From contig BJHH01000003.1 in the NCBI GenBank assembly GCA_014192065.1, forward strand, positions 312,751 to 354,011: a stretch of 41,261 bases of DNA, written 5' to 3'. The DNA is from Gemmatimonadota bacterium. GTDB lineage: Bacteria > Gemmatimonadota > Gemmatimonadetes > Gemmatimonadales > Gemmatimonadaceae. The notes beneath the pieces are model-generated. The model was given only the letters and a program-made list of their open reading frames with translations. It was not told the origin of the DNA and did not search any database. The position numbers were made by a program, and so were the translations under genes. Below, one piece after another: positions 8,506-17,633 of the stretch. The stretch's first letter is position 1. Every line of letters starts with the position of its first letter.

Positions 8506-9935
8506 GCGAACTCACTTCGCGCGACCTGATCATCCAGGCGACGTACTTCGTTGCGTCGATCCTGTTCATCCTGGGCCTCCGCTCGCTCACCAAGCCGACG
8601 CAGGCGCGGCTCGGCATGCAGCAGGCGGCGTTCGGCATGCTGTTCGCCGTGATCGGCACGCTGCTCAACGCGCATATCCTGTCGTATCAGTGGATCATGA
8701 TCGGCTTGATCGTCGGCACGATCATCGGCTACCCGATGGCCATGAAGGTCGCGATGACTTCGATGCCGCAGTTCGTCGCGTTTTCGCACGCGTTCGGCGC
8801 CATCGCGGCCACCATTGTGGGCGTCGTTGAGTACCGGCACATGCACACCATCGACGCGATGGGCAATATGCCCGGCATGTCGCGTGGCGTGGCCGCGGCG
8901 ATCGGCTTCGAGGTGTTGTTCGGCGCGCTGACGGTGACTGGTTCGTTCATGGCATTCGGCAAACTGCAGGAGTTGATCACTGGCCGTCCGATCACCTTCC
9001 GCGGCCAGAACGCGTTCAACATCACGCTCATCGCGGCCGCGTTCGTCTCGCTCGGCGTGCTCATCTACAATCCCGATACGACCTGGGCATTCTACACACT
9101 CGTGTCGCTCGGCCTCTTCCTCGGCGTCTCGATGGTGCTGCCGATCGGCGGCGGCGACATGCCCGTCGTGATCTCGCTGCTCAACTCGTACGCTGGACTC
9201 GCGGCGAGCGCGACTGGATTTGCGATCGGCAACAACGTGCTCATCATTGCGGGCGCGCTCGAGGGCGCCGGCGGTTTCATCCTCTCGCTGATCATGTCGA
9301 AGGCGATGAACCGTTCGTTCGCCAACATCGTTTTCGGCGCGTTCGGCTCGGCACCTGCCGCGTCGACCAAGGCTGGCGGCCCGACGAAGGAAGCAAAGAC
9401 CATCACCGCGGAGGACGCCGCGACGCAACTCGCCTACGCCGGCAGCGTGGTGATCATCCCCGGCTATGGCATGGCGGTGGCGCAGGCGCAGCACACCTGC
9501 CGCGAGCTGCACGAACTGATTCAGAAGAAGGGCGGCAAGGTCACATACGCGATTCACCCCGTGGCGGGCCGTATGCCCGGCCACTTAAACGTCATCCTGT
9601 CGGAAGCCGGGATTGACTACGGCGCACTGCTGACGGACGTGGACGATGCCAACCGCGTGCTCGCGTCGGCCGACGTCGCCGTGATCGTGGGCGCGAACGA
9701 CATCGTCAACCCCGATGCGGAAGAGGACAAGTCGTCGCCGCTGTATGGAATGCCGATCTTCCGGCCGTGGACGGCAAAGACGGTCTTCGTCGTGAAGCGC
9801 GGCAAGGGCACGGGTTTCAGCGGCGTGGAGAACCCGCTCTTCACTAAGGACAACGCGCTGATGATTTACGGCGACGCCAAAGGTGTACTGGGCAATCTCG
9901 TGAAGGAGATCAAGGCGCTCGACGAAGGGCACTAG
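8502..9935 (+). CDS. pntB: NAD(P) transhydrogenase subunit beta
   Basis: This 477-residue subunit carries the remaining membrane helices (about residues 1-265) and the NADP(H)-binding domain III. Visible domain III signatures are IIPGYGMAVAQAQH, YAIHPVAGRMPGHLNVILSE, GANDIVNP, the loop GMPIFRPWTAKTVFVVKR and ENPLFTKDNALMIYGDAK. GTG at 8502 is the start, overlapping the pntAB stop as GTGA. The complex sits in the inner membrane and supplies NADPH from the proton motive force. In this window a proteorhodopsin could feed the same gradient. The stop codon is part of the first unit of a G-rich tandem repeat, so the 3' end of the gene borders an unstable sequence. Confidence 0.97.
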   Translation: MSELTSRDLIIQATYFVASILFILGLRSLTKPTQARLGMQQAAFGMLFAVIGTLLNAHILSYQWIMIGLIVGTIIGYPMAMKVAMTSMPQFVAFSHAFGAIAATIVGVVEYRHMHTIDAMGNMPGMSRGVAAAIGFEVLFGALTVTGSFMAFGKLQELITGRPITFRGQNAFNITLIAAAFVSLGVLIYNPDTTWAFYTLVSLGLFLGVSMVLPIGGGDMPVVISLLNSYAGLAASATGFAIGNNVLIIAGALEGAGGFILSLIMSKAMNRSFANIVFGAFGSAPAASTKAGGPTKEAKTITAEDAATQLAYAGSVVIIPGYGMAVAQAQHTCRELHELIQKKGGKVTYAIHPVAGRMPGHLNVILSEAGIDYGALLTDVDDANRVLASADVAVIVGANDIVNPDAEEDKSSPLYGMPIFRPWTAKTVFVVKRGKGTGFSGVENPLFTKDNALMIYGDAKGVLGNLVKEIKALDEGH

Positions 9936-10008
9936 GGGCACTAGGGGCACTAGGGCACTAGGGGCACTAGGGAGGGCACTAGGGCATTATGGGGCTCTAG
10001 GGCTAGGG
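9927..10008 (+). repeat. GGGCACTAG tandem repeat, G-quadruplex-like, spanning the pntB stop
   Basis: Units of GGGCACTAG (9 bp, some 8 or 12 bp) begin at 9927. The first unit encodes the last two residues and the stop codon of pntB. About six good units are followed by degenerate ones. Four or more runs of three to four G separated by 5 nt meet the usual G-quadruplex pattern on the coding strand, so the mRNA 3' end could fold too. No conventional terminator was seen after pntB. Confidence 0.85.
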
Positions 10009-10129
10009 TGCGGCGTGCGGACTCGCAGGCCACGGCGAGGATCACACCGTAGGCTGGCGCGACCATGGCAACCGTCGCCACCATTGTGTGCATCGAATGT
10101 TCGCGCCTTCCCTCCACCGGTCCACGCTG

Positions 10130-10999
10130 ATGACACCGCGCTTCGGCCTGCTCCTCGCGCTCTGCGCTGCCTCCACACCGCTCGTGGCCCAGCAGCCCGC
10201 CCGACAGGCCGCTCGGCTCAAGGTCTTCATCTCCGTGGACATGGAAGGCCTCGCCGGCGTCGTGACCGGGCCCAACGTGAGCTCGAACGGTCCGGACTAC
10301 CCGCACTTCCGCGCGATCATGGCAGCGGAGACGAATGCGGCAATCGATGGTGCCTTTCGCGGGGGGGCCACCGAGGTGCTCGTGCGCGACTCGCACGGCA
10401 GCAAGGAAAACCTCTTACCGGGTGATCTGGACCCGCGCGCACGACTCCTCCGCGGCGTGAGTAGCGGCCCCAAGAATATGATGGAAGGGCTCGATTCCAC
10501 ATTCAGCGCCGTGGCGTTCGTAGGCTATCACGCCAAGGCGGGCACGCCGAACGCGATTCTCGAACACACATCAACTGGCAACGTCGTGGATTTTTCGATC
10601 AACGGCGTCTCGCTTCCTGAGGGCGGCTATAACGCGCTGGTGGCGGGGCTCTACGGGGTGCCGGTGGTCTTCGTCGCCGGAGACCGTGCCGTCGTGGATC
10701 AGATCCGCGGGCTCGTTGGCCCGATCGACGGCGTCGCGGTGAAGGACGAGATCGGCGACGCATCGAACGGGATGTCACCCAAAGCAGCGCAGGACGAGAT
10801 CCGGCGCACGGTCCAGCGCGCCGTGACCAATCGCGCGACCGCGAAGCCGTGGAAGCTGACGGGCCCGTACACGATGGTGCTCAAGGTCAAGCAGGAGCGG
10901 CCACTCTATGCGGGCGCACAGCGCACGAGCGCAGGTGAGTTCACCTTTTCGAGTCCTGATCTCCTGGCGATCCTGTCAGCGTTCAACGCAATGAAATGA
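10130..10999 (+). CDS. M55-family D-aminopeptidase, secreted
   Basis: This is a 289-residue protein of the DppA/M55 zinc aminopeptidase family, which removes N-terminal D-amino acids from short peptides. Residues 1-20 form a signal peptide ending LVA before QQPA, so it is periplasmic. The family's metal-ligand motifs are present: SVDMEG (Asp37, Glu39), DSHG (His89), GYHA (His134) and LEHT (His146). The ATG at 10130 was preferred over one 14 codons upstream because it gives a clean signal peptide. DppA in Bacillus is cytoplasmic, so export here suggests work on D-amino-acid peptides such as peptidoglycan fragments; this is an inference. It stands alone between the pnt operon and a convergent helicase. 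Confidence 0.88.
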   Translation: MTPRFGLLLALCAASTPLVAQQPARQAARLKVFISVDMEGLAGVVTGPNVSSNGPDYPHFRAIMAAETNAAIDGAFRGGATEVLVRDSHGSKENLLPGDLDPRARLLRGVSSGPKNMMEGLDSTFSAVAFVGYHAKAGTPNAILEHTSTGNVVDFSINGVSLPEGGYNALVAGLYGVPVVFVAGDRAVVDQIRGLVGPIDGVAVKDEIGDASNGMSPKAAQDEIRRTVQRAVTNRATAKPWKLTGPYTMVLKVKQERPLYAGAQRTSAGEFTFSSPDLLAILSAFNAMK

Positions 11000-11154
11000 G
11001 CGCCCGCGCGATTTCCCTGAACGCGTCAATCGCAGGCGCCATCGCGGCGCGCCATCGCGGGGCGCCGGGCCCGGTCAAGCAGGTGATGCCAGACTGAATC
11101 CACTGGACGTCGGACAGCTCCGCGATGCGCCGTCCCGACGCTTGGTGCGCCGGC

Positions 11155-12549
11155 TCAGCGAGGACTCCCGCCGCGACCGCCACCGCGCCGGCCGCCACCA
11201 CCACTTCGGCCACCACCGGCACTGCCACTCCCACCGCCGCTGCGTCCGGCGCCACCTGATCGGCCGCCGCTCGGCGGCCCACCACCCGAACGACCGCCCG
11301 CTGACGGCTTCTGCCCGGCACGACCACCGCCGCCGCCGCCGCCAGACGACCGCCCCTTGCTACGAGCCGCGCGGTGCGCCGCGAGCCGCTCCGCGATCGG
11401 GATCTCGAGACGACCCGCCGGCTTGGCCGCGTAGTCGAAGTCGGGCAACGTCACACGCGGCAGCGTCTTGCCAACGGCGCGTTCGATGTTCTTGAGGTCG
11501 GCTTCTTCCTCGCGCGAGACGAAGGTAAAGGCCTCGCCCGTCTGTTCCGCGCGCGCGGTGCGTCCCACGCGGTGGATATAGTCCTCGGACGCCATCGGCA
11601 CATCGAAGTTCACGACGTGGCCGAGTTCCTCGACGTCGATCCCGCGCGCCGCGATGTCCGTCGCAACGAGCACGCGATAGGCGCCGTCCTTGAACCCCGC
11701 GAGCGCGTCAGTGCGTTGCGCCTGTGACCGGTTGCCGTGAATGCGCGCGACCGAAATCCCTCGCTTGTCCAGAAACTCCCAGAGCCGGTTGGCCCGGTGC
11801 TTGGTGCGCGTAAAGACCAGCGCCTGCCGCATCGTGCCGCGATCCAGCAGCGTGAAGAGCAGAAGCGACTTGAGTTCCTGCGGCACGGGATAGATGGCCT
11901 GCGTGATGCCGACCGCCGGCGCCGCCTTCCGTGCGAGGTTGATCGTCGCCGGGTTGTGGAGCATCTCTTTCGTCAGCGTGATGATCGGGGCGGGCATCGT
12001 CGCCGAGAAGAAGAGCGTCTGCCGCTTGGCCGGGATCAGCTTGAGTACGCGACGGATGTCGGGGAGGAATCCCATGTCGAGCATCCGATCGGCTTCGTCG
12101 AGCACTAGGTACTCGATCTTATCGAGCTTGGCATACGGATTCTTGAGATGGTCGAGCAGCCGGCCTGGCGTCGCGACGATGACGTCAACGCCGGTCCGGA
12201 ATGCATGTTCCTGCGGCCCCATCCCGACGCCGCCAATGATCGCGGCCGCGGTCAGTGGCGTGTGCACGGCGATGTCCTGCAGATCCTCGACGATCTGCGC
12301 CGCGAGTTCGCGCGTGGGCGTCAGGATGAGCGCGCGGGTGGTCCCACGCGTGTTACTGAGCAGGCGGTGCAGAATGGGAAGCAGAAAGGCCGCGGTCTTG
12401 CCGCTGCCCGTCATAGCGCAGGCGAGCACGTCTCTGCCCTCGACGGCAGGCGGGATGGCCTCGAGCTGAATCGGGGTCGGGCGTAAGAAGCCGAGTTCCT
12501 TGACTCCGGAGAGCAGGCTCGGGTGGAGTTTCAACGAATTAAAGGGCAT
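11155..12549 (-). CDS. DEAD-box RNA helicase with glycine-rich tail
   Basis: This is a 464-residue ATP-dependent RNA helicase of the RhlE type. It has the F/Q motif region (FLRPTPIQ, 21-28), motif I AMTGSGKT (45-52), PTREL (78-82), TPGR (127-130), DEAD (151-154), SAT and HRVGRTAR. From about residue 397 the tail is almost entirely Gly, Ser, Arg and Pro with many RGG-like and GGRSGG repeats, typical of non-specific RNA binding. The start at 12549 matches the MPFNSL beginning of homologues; an 88-codon in-frame extension upstream has no domain similarity. TATCTT lies 5 nt before the ATG. Such helicases act in cold adaptation, rRNA maturation and mRNA decay. Confidence 0.93.
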   Translation of the reverse strand: MPFNSLKLHPSLLSGVKELGFLRPTPIQLEAIPPAVEGRDVLACAMTGSGKTAAFLLPILHRLLSNTRGTTRALILTPTRELAAQIVEDLQDIAVHTPLTAAAIIGGVGMGPQEHAFRTGVDVIVATPGRLLDHLKNPYAKLDKIEYLVLDEADRMLDMGFLPDIRRVLKLIPAKRQTLFFSATMPAPIITLTKEMLHNPATINLARKAAPAVGITQAIYPVPQELKSLLLFTLLDRGTMRQALVFTRTKHRANRLWEFLDKRGISVARIHGNRSQAQRTDALAGFKDGAYRVLVATDIAARGIDVEELGHVVNFDVPMASEDYIHRVGRTARAEQTGEAFTFVSREEEADLKNIERAVGKTLPRVTLPDFDYAAKPAGRLEIPIAERLAAHRAARSKGRSSGGGGGGGRAGQKPSAGGRSGGGPPSGGRSGGAGRSGGGSGSAGGGRSGGGGRRGGGRGGSPR

Positions 12550-12859
12550 AAGACAAGATAGCGGATCGTCAGGCGATGAATCGGCTTGTGTCGTGCCAGA
12601 TCCGCTAGCCAGATCCGCTAGCCAACTCGTGACCGTCGGCGGAAAAGACGGCTTGCGCCAGGGATGATGCGACCCACGCAGGGGCGGTGACCACGCCGTG
12701 ACGTCACCGTAGCCATTCCGTAGCCAGGGCGTCGTTGCTGCGTCACACGCAAACCGGAACTTGATCGACGCAGCACGGTGCGCACATGCCACGAGGCAAT
12801 CGCACTGGCACACTCTACCACGTGCGCGTATCGCCGCGCCGGCTTCCGGGATTCACTTC
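12550..12859. other. divergent intergenic region with repeated GATCCGCTA
   Basis: This is the 310-bp gap between the helicase and the lipoprotein gene. It contains an exact 13-bp tandem duplication GCCAGATCCGCTA (12595-12607, 12608-12620). The inverted copy TAGCGGATC (12559-12567) lies just upstream of the helicase start and overlaps its putative -10 hexamer. The arrangement of one inverted and two direct copies could be an operator. I see no gene in this stretch. Confidence 0.55.
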
Positions 12860-14587
12860 GTGTCATTTGTACAACGCTCCGCAGTACAGCGCATCGCGAT
12901 CGCGCTCGCCGCCGCGACCGCATTCGCCTGCGCCACCGACCAGTCCACGACGGCCCCCGCACCGGTCGTCGTCGTACCGGTCCTGACCTCCGTCACCGTG
13001 ACGCTGGCGTCGGCGACGCTCGCACCCGGGCAATCGGTCACCGCCACGGCTACCGGCAAGGACCAGACTGGCGCCGCGTTCCCGACGGGCTCCATCACCT
13101 GGTCATCGTCCGCCGCGACCGTGACCACGGTGAGCCCAACAGGCTTCATCGCCGCCATCGCGGCTGGAACCGCGACGATTACCGCCACGTCGGGCAGCAT
13201 CGCAGGAACTTCCGCGGTGACGGTAAGCGCGTTCCCGGGCGTCAAGATCAATGAAGTGGAGTCCAACGGCGGCACGCCCGGCGATTGGGTCGAGTTGTAC
13301 AACCCGACGACCGCAGCGATCGACATCTCGGGATGGGGTTTCCGCGATAACGATTCGACGCACGTTGTGTACAAAGTACCGGCCGGCACGAGCATCGCCG
13401 CCGGTGCCTACTACATACTCGAGGAAGCGCAGTTCGGGTTCGGGCTCGGCGCCGCCGACGAAGCGCGCCTCTTCAACCAATTCGGTGTGACCGTCGAGGT
13501 ATACGCATGGACGGCGCATGCGACGATCACCTACGCGCGCTGCCCGAACGGCTCCGGCTCGTTCGCTTCGGCGGCGAGCTCCACCAAGTCCGCCGCTAAC
13601 GACTGCGCAGGTCAGTCCCTGCTACTCTGGCCGGGTAGCGACGACGTCACGACGGTGGACGGCCTCAACGTTTTCGTGACGAACGGAAGCGGACTGACAT
13701 ACGAGGGCGCGGCCGCCGGCACACCCGCCGTGCTGTGGGCAGTACGCAACAACGCCGGCACCCTCTTCCGGATGATCTTCAGCGGCGGCATCTGGACTCC
13801 TGATCCGACCAATAATTGGACGGCCGGCAAGGCGCTCAAATACCGCAACGGAACGGGAAACCCTGACGCCGAAGGCGTCACCTTCGCGCTGGGTGGATCG
13901 ACGGCCGGGATGTACGTGGCGACGGAACGGAACAACGACTCGAGCACGGTCAGCCGCAACACTATTCTCCGCGTCAATCCGACTTCGACGGCCGCAACTC
14001 TCACCGCGACCAACGAATGGAATATCGGTTCCGACCTTCCAGTCGTCGGCGCCAACCTCGGGATCGAGGCGATCACCTGGATTCCAGACAGCTACCTCAC
14101 GGCCCGCGGATTCATCGACGAGATCACCGGTGCCGCGTACAACCCGGCGAACTACGCGGATCACGGCACCGGCCTGTTCGTGGTCGGCGTGGAGGGCAAT
14201 GGTACGCTCTACGCATACGCGCTCAACCACACCAACGACACGTTCAAGCGCGTCGCGACGATTTCTTCCGGCTTTAGCGGCGTGATGGAGCTGGCGTTCG
14301 ATCGCGAGCTCAATCAGCTGTGGGCCGTGTGCGACGACACCTGCAACGGACAGCACAACATCTTGCAGATCAACGCCACGTCCGGGTCGCCGACCACAGG
14401 TAAGTTCGCCATCACCAATCGATTCGCCCGTCCGACCTCGATGCCGAACATCAACAACGAAGGCTTCAGCTTCGCGCCCCTCTCGGAGTGCGTGAGCAAC
14501 CGCCGACCGGTGTTCTGGGCCGACGACAACGAGACCGCCGGCCACACAATTCGGAAGGCCACGATTCCCTGCACGGTGTTCCCGTAG
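12860..14587 (+). CDS. lipoprotein with BIG2-like and lamin-tail domains
   Basis: This is a 575-residue predicted lipoprotein. A GTG at 12860 gives a short basic N-terminus, a hydrophobic stretch and the lipobox-like AFAC with Cys24. Residues about 37-118 resemble a bacterial Ig-like (BIG2) domain with the GTATITATSG motif. Residues about 118-235 match a lamin-tail (LTD) domain, recognisable from KINEVESNGG and DWVELYNPT followed by ISGWGFRD. The remaining C-terminal part, rich in Thr, Asn and Trp and ending with a Cys-containing segment, is not recognised; repeated short beta-type motifs could be a propeller. LTD proteins are often tied to extracellular nucleases or cell-surface attachment. 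An upstream ATG frame (12761) was rejected because it lacks a signal sequence. A PQQ dehydrogenase follows 97 bp later. Confidence 0.75.
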   Translation: MSFVQRSAVQRIAIALAAATAFACATDQSTTAPAPVVVVPVLTSVTVTLASATLAPGQSVTATATGKDQTGAAFPTGSITWSSSAATVTTVSPTGFIAAIAAGTATITATSGSIAGTSAVTVSAFPGVKINEVESNGGTPGDWVELYNPTTAAIDISGWGFRDNDSTHVVYKVPAGTSIAAGAYYILEEAQFGFGLGAADEARLFNQFGVTVEVYAWTAHATITYARCPNGSGSFASAASSTKSAANDCAGQSLLLWPGSDDVTTVDGLNVFVTNGSGLTYEGAAAGTPAVLWAVRNNAGTLFRMIFSGGIWTPDPTNNWTAGKALKYRNGTGNPDAEGVTFALGGSTAGMYVATERNNDSSTVSRNTILRVNPTSTAATLTATNEWNIGSDLPVVGANLGIEAITWIPDSYLTARGFIDEITGAAYNPANYADHGTGLFVVGVEGNGTLYAYALNHTNDTFKRVATISSGFSGVMELAFDRELNQLWAVCDDTCNGQHNILQINATSGSPTTGKFAITNRFARPTSMPNINNEGFSFAPLSECVSNRRPVFWADDNETAGHTIRKATIPCTVFP

Positions 14588-14684
14588 GCAATACCGGGGG
14601 ATAGCGCGCGCATTGGCTCGGCGGCGGGGTCACCCTGCATATTTGCGTGGCTCCGCCGCCCGCCAACGCTTTCCCAGACCACCG

Positions 14685-16613
14685 ATGCGCCTGTTCGCCA
14701 CACACTCCTGCCGCGCCCTGTTTCTTGCGGCCACTATTGCCCTCAACGCCGCTGCCCAGTCGAGCGCGCCGGCGCTGCCAGGCGAATGGCCCAACTACCA
14801 CCGTGACCTCGCGAGCACGCGCTACTCGCCGCTCGACCTGATCACACGCGACAACGCTGGCACACTCGCTGTCGCTTGGACCTGGAAGCCGGACTCCACC
14901 GACAAGCCCGCCGAGTTCAAGAACGAGAACACGCCGATCATGGTCGGCGGCGTACTCTACGTCACGACCGGCACGCACCGCGGCGTTGTGGCACTCGACG
15001 CCGCGACAGGCGCGGAAAAGTGGCGCTGGCGCTGGGACGATACGCCGGCACGGTTTAGCAATGCACCCCGTATGGGTGCCGGCCGCGGCGTCGCGTATTG
15101 GACCGATGGGCGCGACGCGCGCATCTTCGTGACCACGCCCGGGTTCTTTCTGGTCGCACTCGACGCAAAGACGGGCAAGCCGGTCGTCTCGTTCGGAACG
15201 AGCGGCTTCGTGGACCTCAAACAGCAACTTGGCGTGCCGATCAACCTCGACAGCGCGGAGATCGGCGCCAGCTCACCACCGCTCGTCTTTGAAAACGTCG
15301 TTGTGATCGGGCCGGCGCTTCGTGAAGGCTCGCGCCCGGTCTCGAAGAAAAACGTCCCCGGCCGCGTGATGGCGTTCGACGCAAAGTCAGGTGCGCTCAA
15401 GTGGCGCTTCAACACGATTCCCTCGAAGGGTGAGTTCGGAGCCGATACCTGGCTCGACGGCTCCGCGGAATTTACCGGCAACACCGGTGTCTGGGCGCCG
15501 ATGAGTCTCGATACGAAACGTGGGTATCTCTACCTCCCGGTCGAAGGTGCGACAGGCGATTACTACGGCGGCCACCGCCCTGGCGACGATCTGTTCTCGT
15601 CAACGCTCGTCTGCCTCGACGTGCGAACCGGCAAGCGCGTCTGGCACTACCAGATCGTGCATCACGACGTCTGGGACCGCGACAACCCCACAGCCCCGAT
15701 TCTCACCGACATCATGGTGGATGGCCGCCGCGTCGAAGCGGTTGCGCAGATCACCAAGCAGGCGTTCACCTACGTCTTCGACCGGGCGACAGGCAAACCG
15801 GTCTGGCCGATTATTGAGACGCCCGTCCCGCAGTCCGACGTGCCGGGCGAGCGCACGTCGCCAACGCAGCCCTACCCAACCAAGCCGCCGCCGTTCGACC
15901 TGCAGGGCCTCACCGTGAACGATCTGATCGACTTCACACCCGAACTGCGCGCGAAAGCGATCGAGGCGATCAAACCGTTTCGCCTAGGCTCACTTTACCA
16001 GCCGCCGTCGGTGGTCCGCGGCCCCGACGGCACCATGGGGACCCTTTCGGTGCCCAACGCCGTGGGTGGCGCCAACTGGGAGCATGGATCGTTCGATCCC
16101 GAAACGGGAACGCTCTTCGTCGGCTCGTTCACGAGTCCATACAATTTTGGCCTTGAACACGACTCGACCCGCTCCGACATGCGCTACATCGGCGGCGCGG
16201 GACGGGTGCCAAACATCGACGGACTGCCGCTGCTCAAGCCGCCATACAATCGCATTACCGCGATCGATCTCAATAAGGGCGAGATCCTGTGGACCGTCCC
16301 CGGCGGCGACACGCCAGACAACATCAAGAATCACGCTGCCCTACAGGGGCTCGATATCCCGACCACCGGCGCGCGCACGAGGCCGGCAGTCATGGCGACG
16401 AAGACCCTGCTCTTCGCCACCGAAGGGTTCGGCAGCCGACCGGTCCTGCACATATTCGACAAAAAGACCGGTGCGCGAGTCGCCGACATTCCGCTCGCAG
16501 GGTCGGTTGGCGGGTCGCCGATGAGCTACGCCGTGAACGGCAGGCAGTACATCGCCTTCTGGGTCGGCAAGCAGGGGATGCCGGCAGAACTGACCGTGCT
16601 CAGCGTGCCCTGA
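14685..16613 (+). CDS. PQQ-dependent dehydrogenase (quinoprotein), secreted
   Basis: This is a 642-residue eight-bladed propeller of the PQQ membrane/soluble dehydrogenase superfamily. Residues 1-24 form a signal peptide. The mature N-terminus has the typical EWPNYHRDLASTRYSPL. Tryptophan-docking segments such as GALKWRFNT, YLYLPVEGATGDYYGG, VWHYQIVHHDVWD and KGEILWTVPGG are visible. It lacks the five-helix membrane anchor of E. coli Gcd and any C-terminal cytochrome c CxxCH motif, so electrons would go to a separate acceptor. The substrate (sugar or alcohol) cannot be read from sequence. The ATG at 14685 is the first that gives a signal peptide. It converges on the next gene with an 8-bp gap. 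Confidence 0.88.
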   Translation: MRLFATHSCRALFLAATIALNAAAQSSAPALPGEWPNYHRDLASTRYSPLDLITRDNAGTLAVAWTWKPDSTDKPAEFKNENTPIMVGGVLYVTTGTHRGVVALDAATGAEKWRWRWDDTPARFSNAPRMGAGRGVAYWTDGRDARIFVTTPGFFLVALDAKTGKPVVSFGTSGFVDLKQQLGVPINLDSAEIGASSPPLVFENVVVIGPALREGSRPVSKKNVPGRVMAFDAKSGALKWRFNTIPSKGEFGADTWLDGSAEFTGNTGVWAPMSLDTKRGYLYLPVEGATGDYYGGHRPGDDLFSSTLVCLDVRTGKRVWHYQIVHHDVWDRDNPTAPILTDIMVDGRRVEAVAQITKQAFTYVFDRATGKPVWPIIETPVPQSDVPGERTSPTQPYPTKPPPFDLQGLTVNDLIDFTPELRAKAIEAIKPFRLGSLYQPPSVVRGPDGTMGTLSVPNAVGGANWEHGSFDPETGTLFVGSFTSPYNFGLEHDSTRSDMRYIGGAGRVPNIDGLPLLKPPYNRITAIDLNKGEILWTVPGGDTPDNIKNHAALQGLDIPTTGARTRPAVMATKTLLFATEGFGSRPVLHIFDKKTGARVADIPLAGSVGGSPMSYAVNGRQYIAFWVGKQGMPAELTVLSVP

Positions 16614-16621
16614 GGAACCCG

Positions 16622-17569
16622 CTACGGCTTGGCGTTCGGCGCCTCTGTCACCAGCCACTGCCACGCCTTCGCGACCCGTTCGGTCGGCAGCCAGGCCGTG
16701 GGATACCCTGGCACCTTACCATCGCCGAGCGGCGCGTAGGTTTTGGCCCTGAGATCACCGATGAAGCCGGACTTCTCCGCGAGCGTCACGAGTTGACCGT
16801 TCGCAGCGAGGCGGCTGGCCAGCATCTCTTCATACAGCAGCAGCGCCAGATCGCGTGACCGCCCGATCAGGTGCGCCGCGCTCGGCTCCTCGGCGAGCGC
16901 CCAGAGCGCGCCGCCGCGGCGGTTCACTGCAAAGAGTCCGTTGATGGTGTTGTTGCGGAATTCGAGATCCTTGCCGCCCGTGAACAAGATGCCCGGCACC
17001 TGCCGTGACTCTTTGGAGAGCAGCGCCGAGTAGTAGACGCCGCCCTTGTTCACGACGAAGGCGAGCACGCGCTCCGGCTTCCATGCCACGAACTCCCAGT
17101 TGAACTGGCCTCCAGCCGACATCCCCCACATCAGGAATGGGGCCGTCGCGACCTCGGGATGGTTCGATCGCTCGGCAAAGTGATTCAGCGCCCTGAGGAG
17201 CGCCTCGCCACTGCCCTTGGAGACGTGGATGTACTCCTCAATAAACCCCTGATCGTGCTTCTTGTCGGTGAACCGACAGGCGATCAGCGCGAGGTGATGC
17301 TTCGTGGCGAAGTTCTGCCAGACCGAGTCCGCAGCCTCCGCACGCCCGTCGCCGTTAGAACCGGGGACGAGCACGGCGACCGCACGAACCGGCCCCGCGT
17401 TGGCGGGTAACCAGAATCGGAACTGCGCGATGTCGTAGTTGGCGCCCGAGGGGAGCGAGTCGTCGAGCGTGATCGCAGACTGGGCACGGCCAGTCGCGGA
17501 AATCGCGGTGATCGCCGCGAACACGGCCAAGCCCGCGGCGATGGGACAGAGACGACGGATCTGGCGCAT
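16622..17569 (-). CDS. secreted alpha/beta-hydrolase-like protein
   Basis: This is a 315-residue protein with a signal peptide ending around residue 29 (ATGRAQS). The body reads as an alpha/beta hydrolase or PHB-depolymerase/esterase-like fold: AVAVLVPGSNGDGR resembles the oxyanion-loop strand, and WGMSAGGQFNW contains the G-x-S-x-G nucleophile elbow with Ser151. A GKD segment (LFTGGKDLEFR) sits where the acidic residue usually lies, and a late His is harder to place, so the triad is incomplete by eye. ATG 17569 follows TATCAT by 5 nt. The substrate is unknown. It converges on the PQQ dehydrogenase. Confidence 0.7.
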   Translation of the reverse strand: MRQIRRLCPIAAGLAVFAAITAISATGRAQSAITLDDSLPSGANYDIAQFRFWLPANAGPVRAVAVLVPGSNGDGRAEAADSVWQNFATKHHLALIACRFTDKKHDQGFIEEYIHVSKGSGEALLRALNHFAERSNHPEVATAPFLMWGMSAGGQFNWEFVAWKPERVLAFVVNKGGVYYSALLSKESRQVPGILFTGGKDLEFRNNTINGLFAVNRRGGALWALAEEPSAAHLIGRSRDLALLLYEEMLASRLAANGQLVTLAEKSGFIGDLRAKTYAPLGDGKVPGYPTAWLPTERVAKAWQWLVTEAPNAKP

Positions 17570-17574
17570 GGCGG

Positions 17575-17580
17575 ATGATA
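17575..17580 (-). promoter_or_regulatory. putative -10 hexamer of the secreted hydrolase gene
   Basis: TATCAT on the minus strand ends 5 nt before the ATG at 17569, with no Shine-Dalgarno sequence. It belongs to the recurring close-promoter pattern of this window. Confidence 0.3.
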
Positions 17581-17633
17581 GCACCTCGCTCTCAGCTCGG
17601 CGATCAGCCCGCACCGCACGCATACGGCAGCCG

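Noticed and set aside
7929-9584. 551-codon open frame on the minus strand
   Set aside because: It is antisense to pntB and pntAB, is extremely rich in Arg, His, Asp and Glu, and matches no family. It is a typical shadow of GC-rich coding DNA.
10983-11327. Minus-strand frame whose last 50 codons look protein-like
   Set aside because: Its upper half overlaps the helicase tail in another frame, and there is no start codon or ribosome-binding site between 11154 and the plausible part. It might be a remnant, but I cannot support it.
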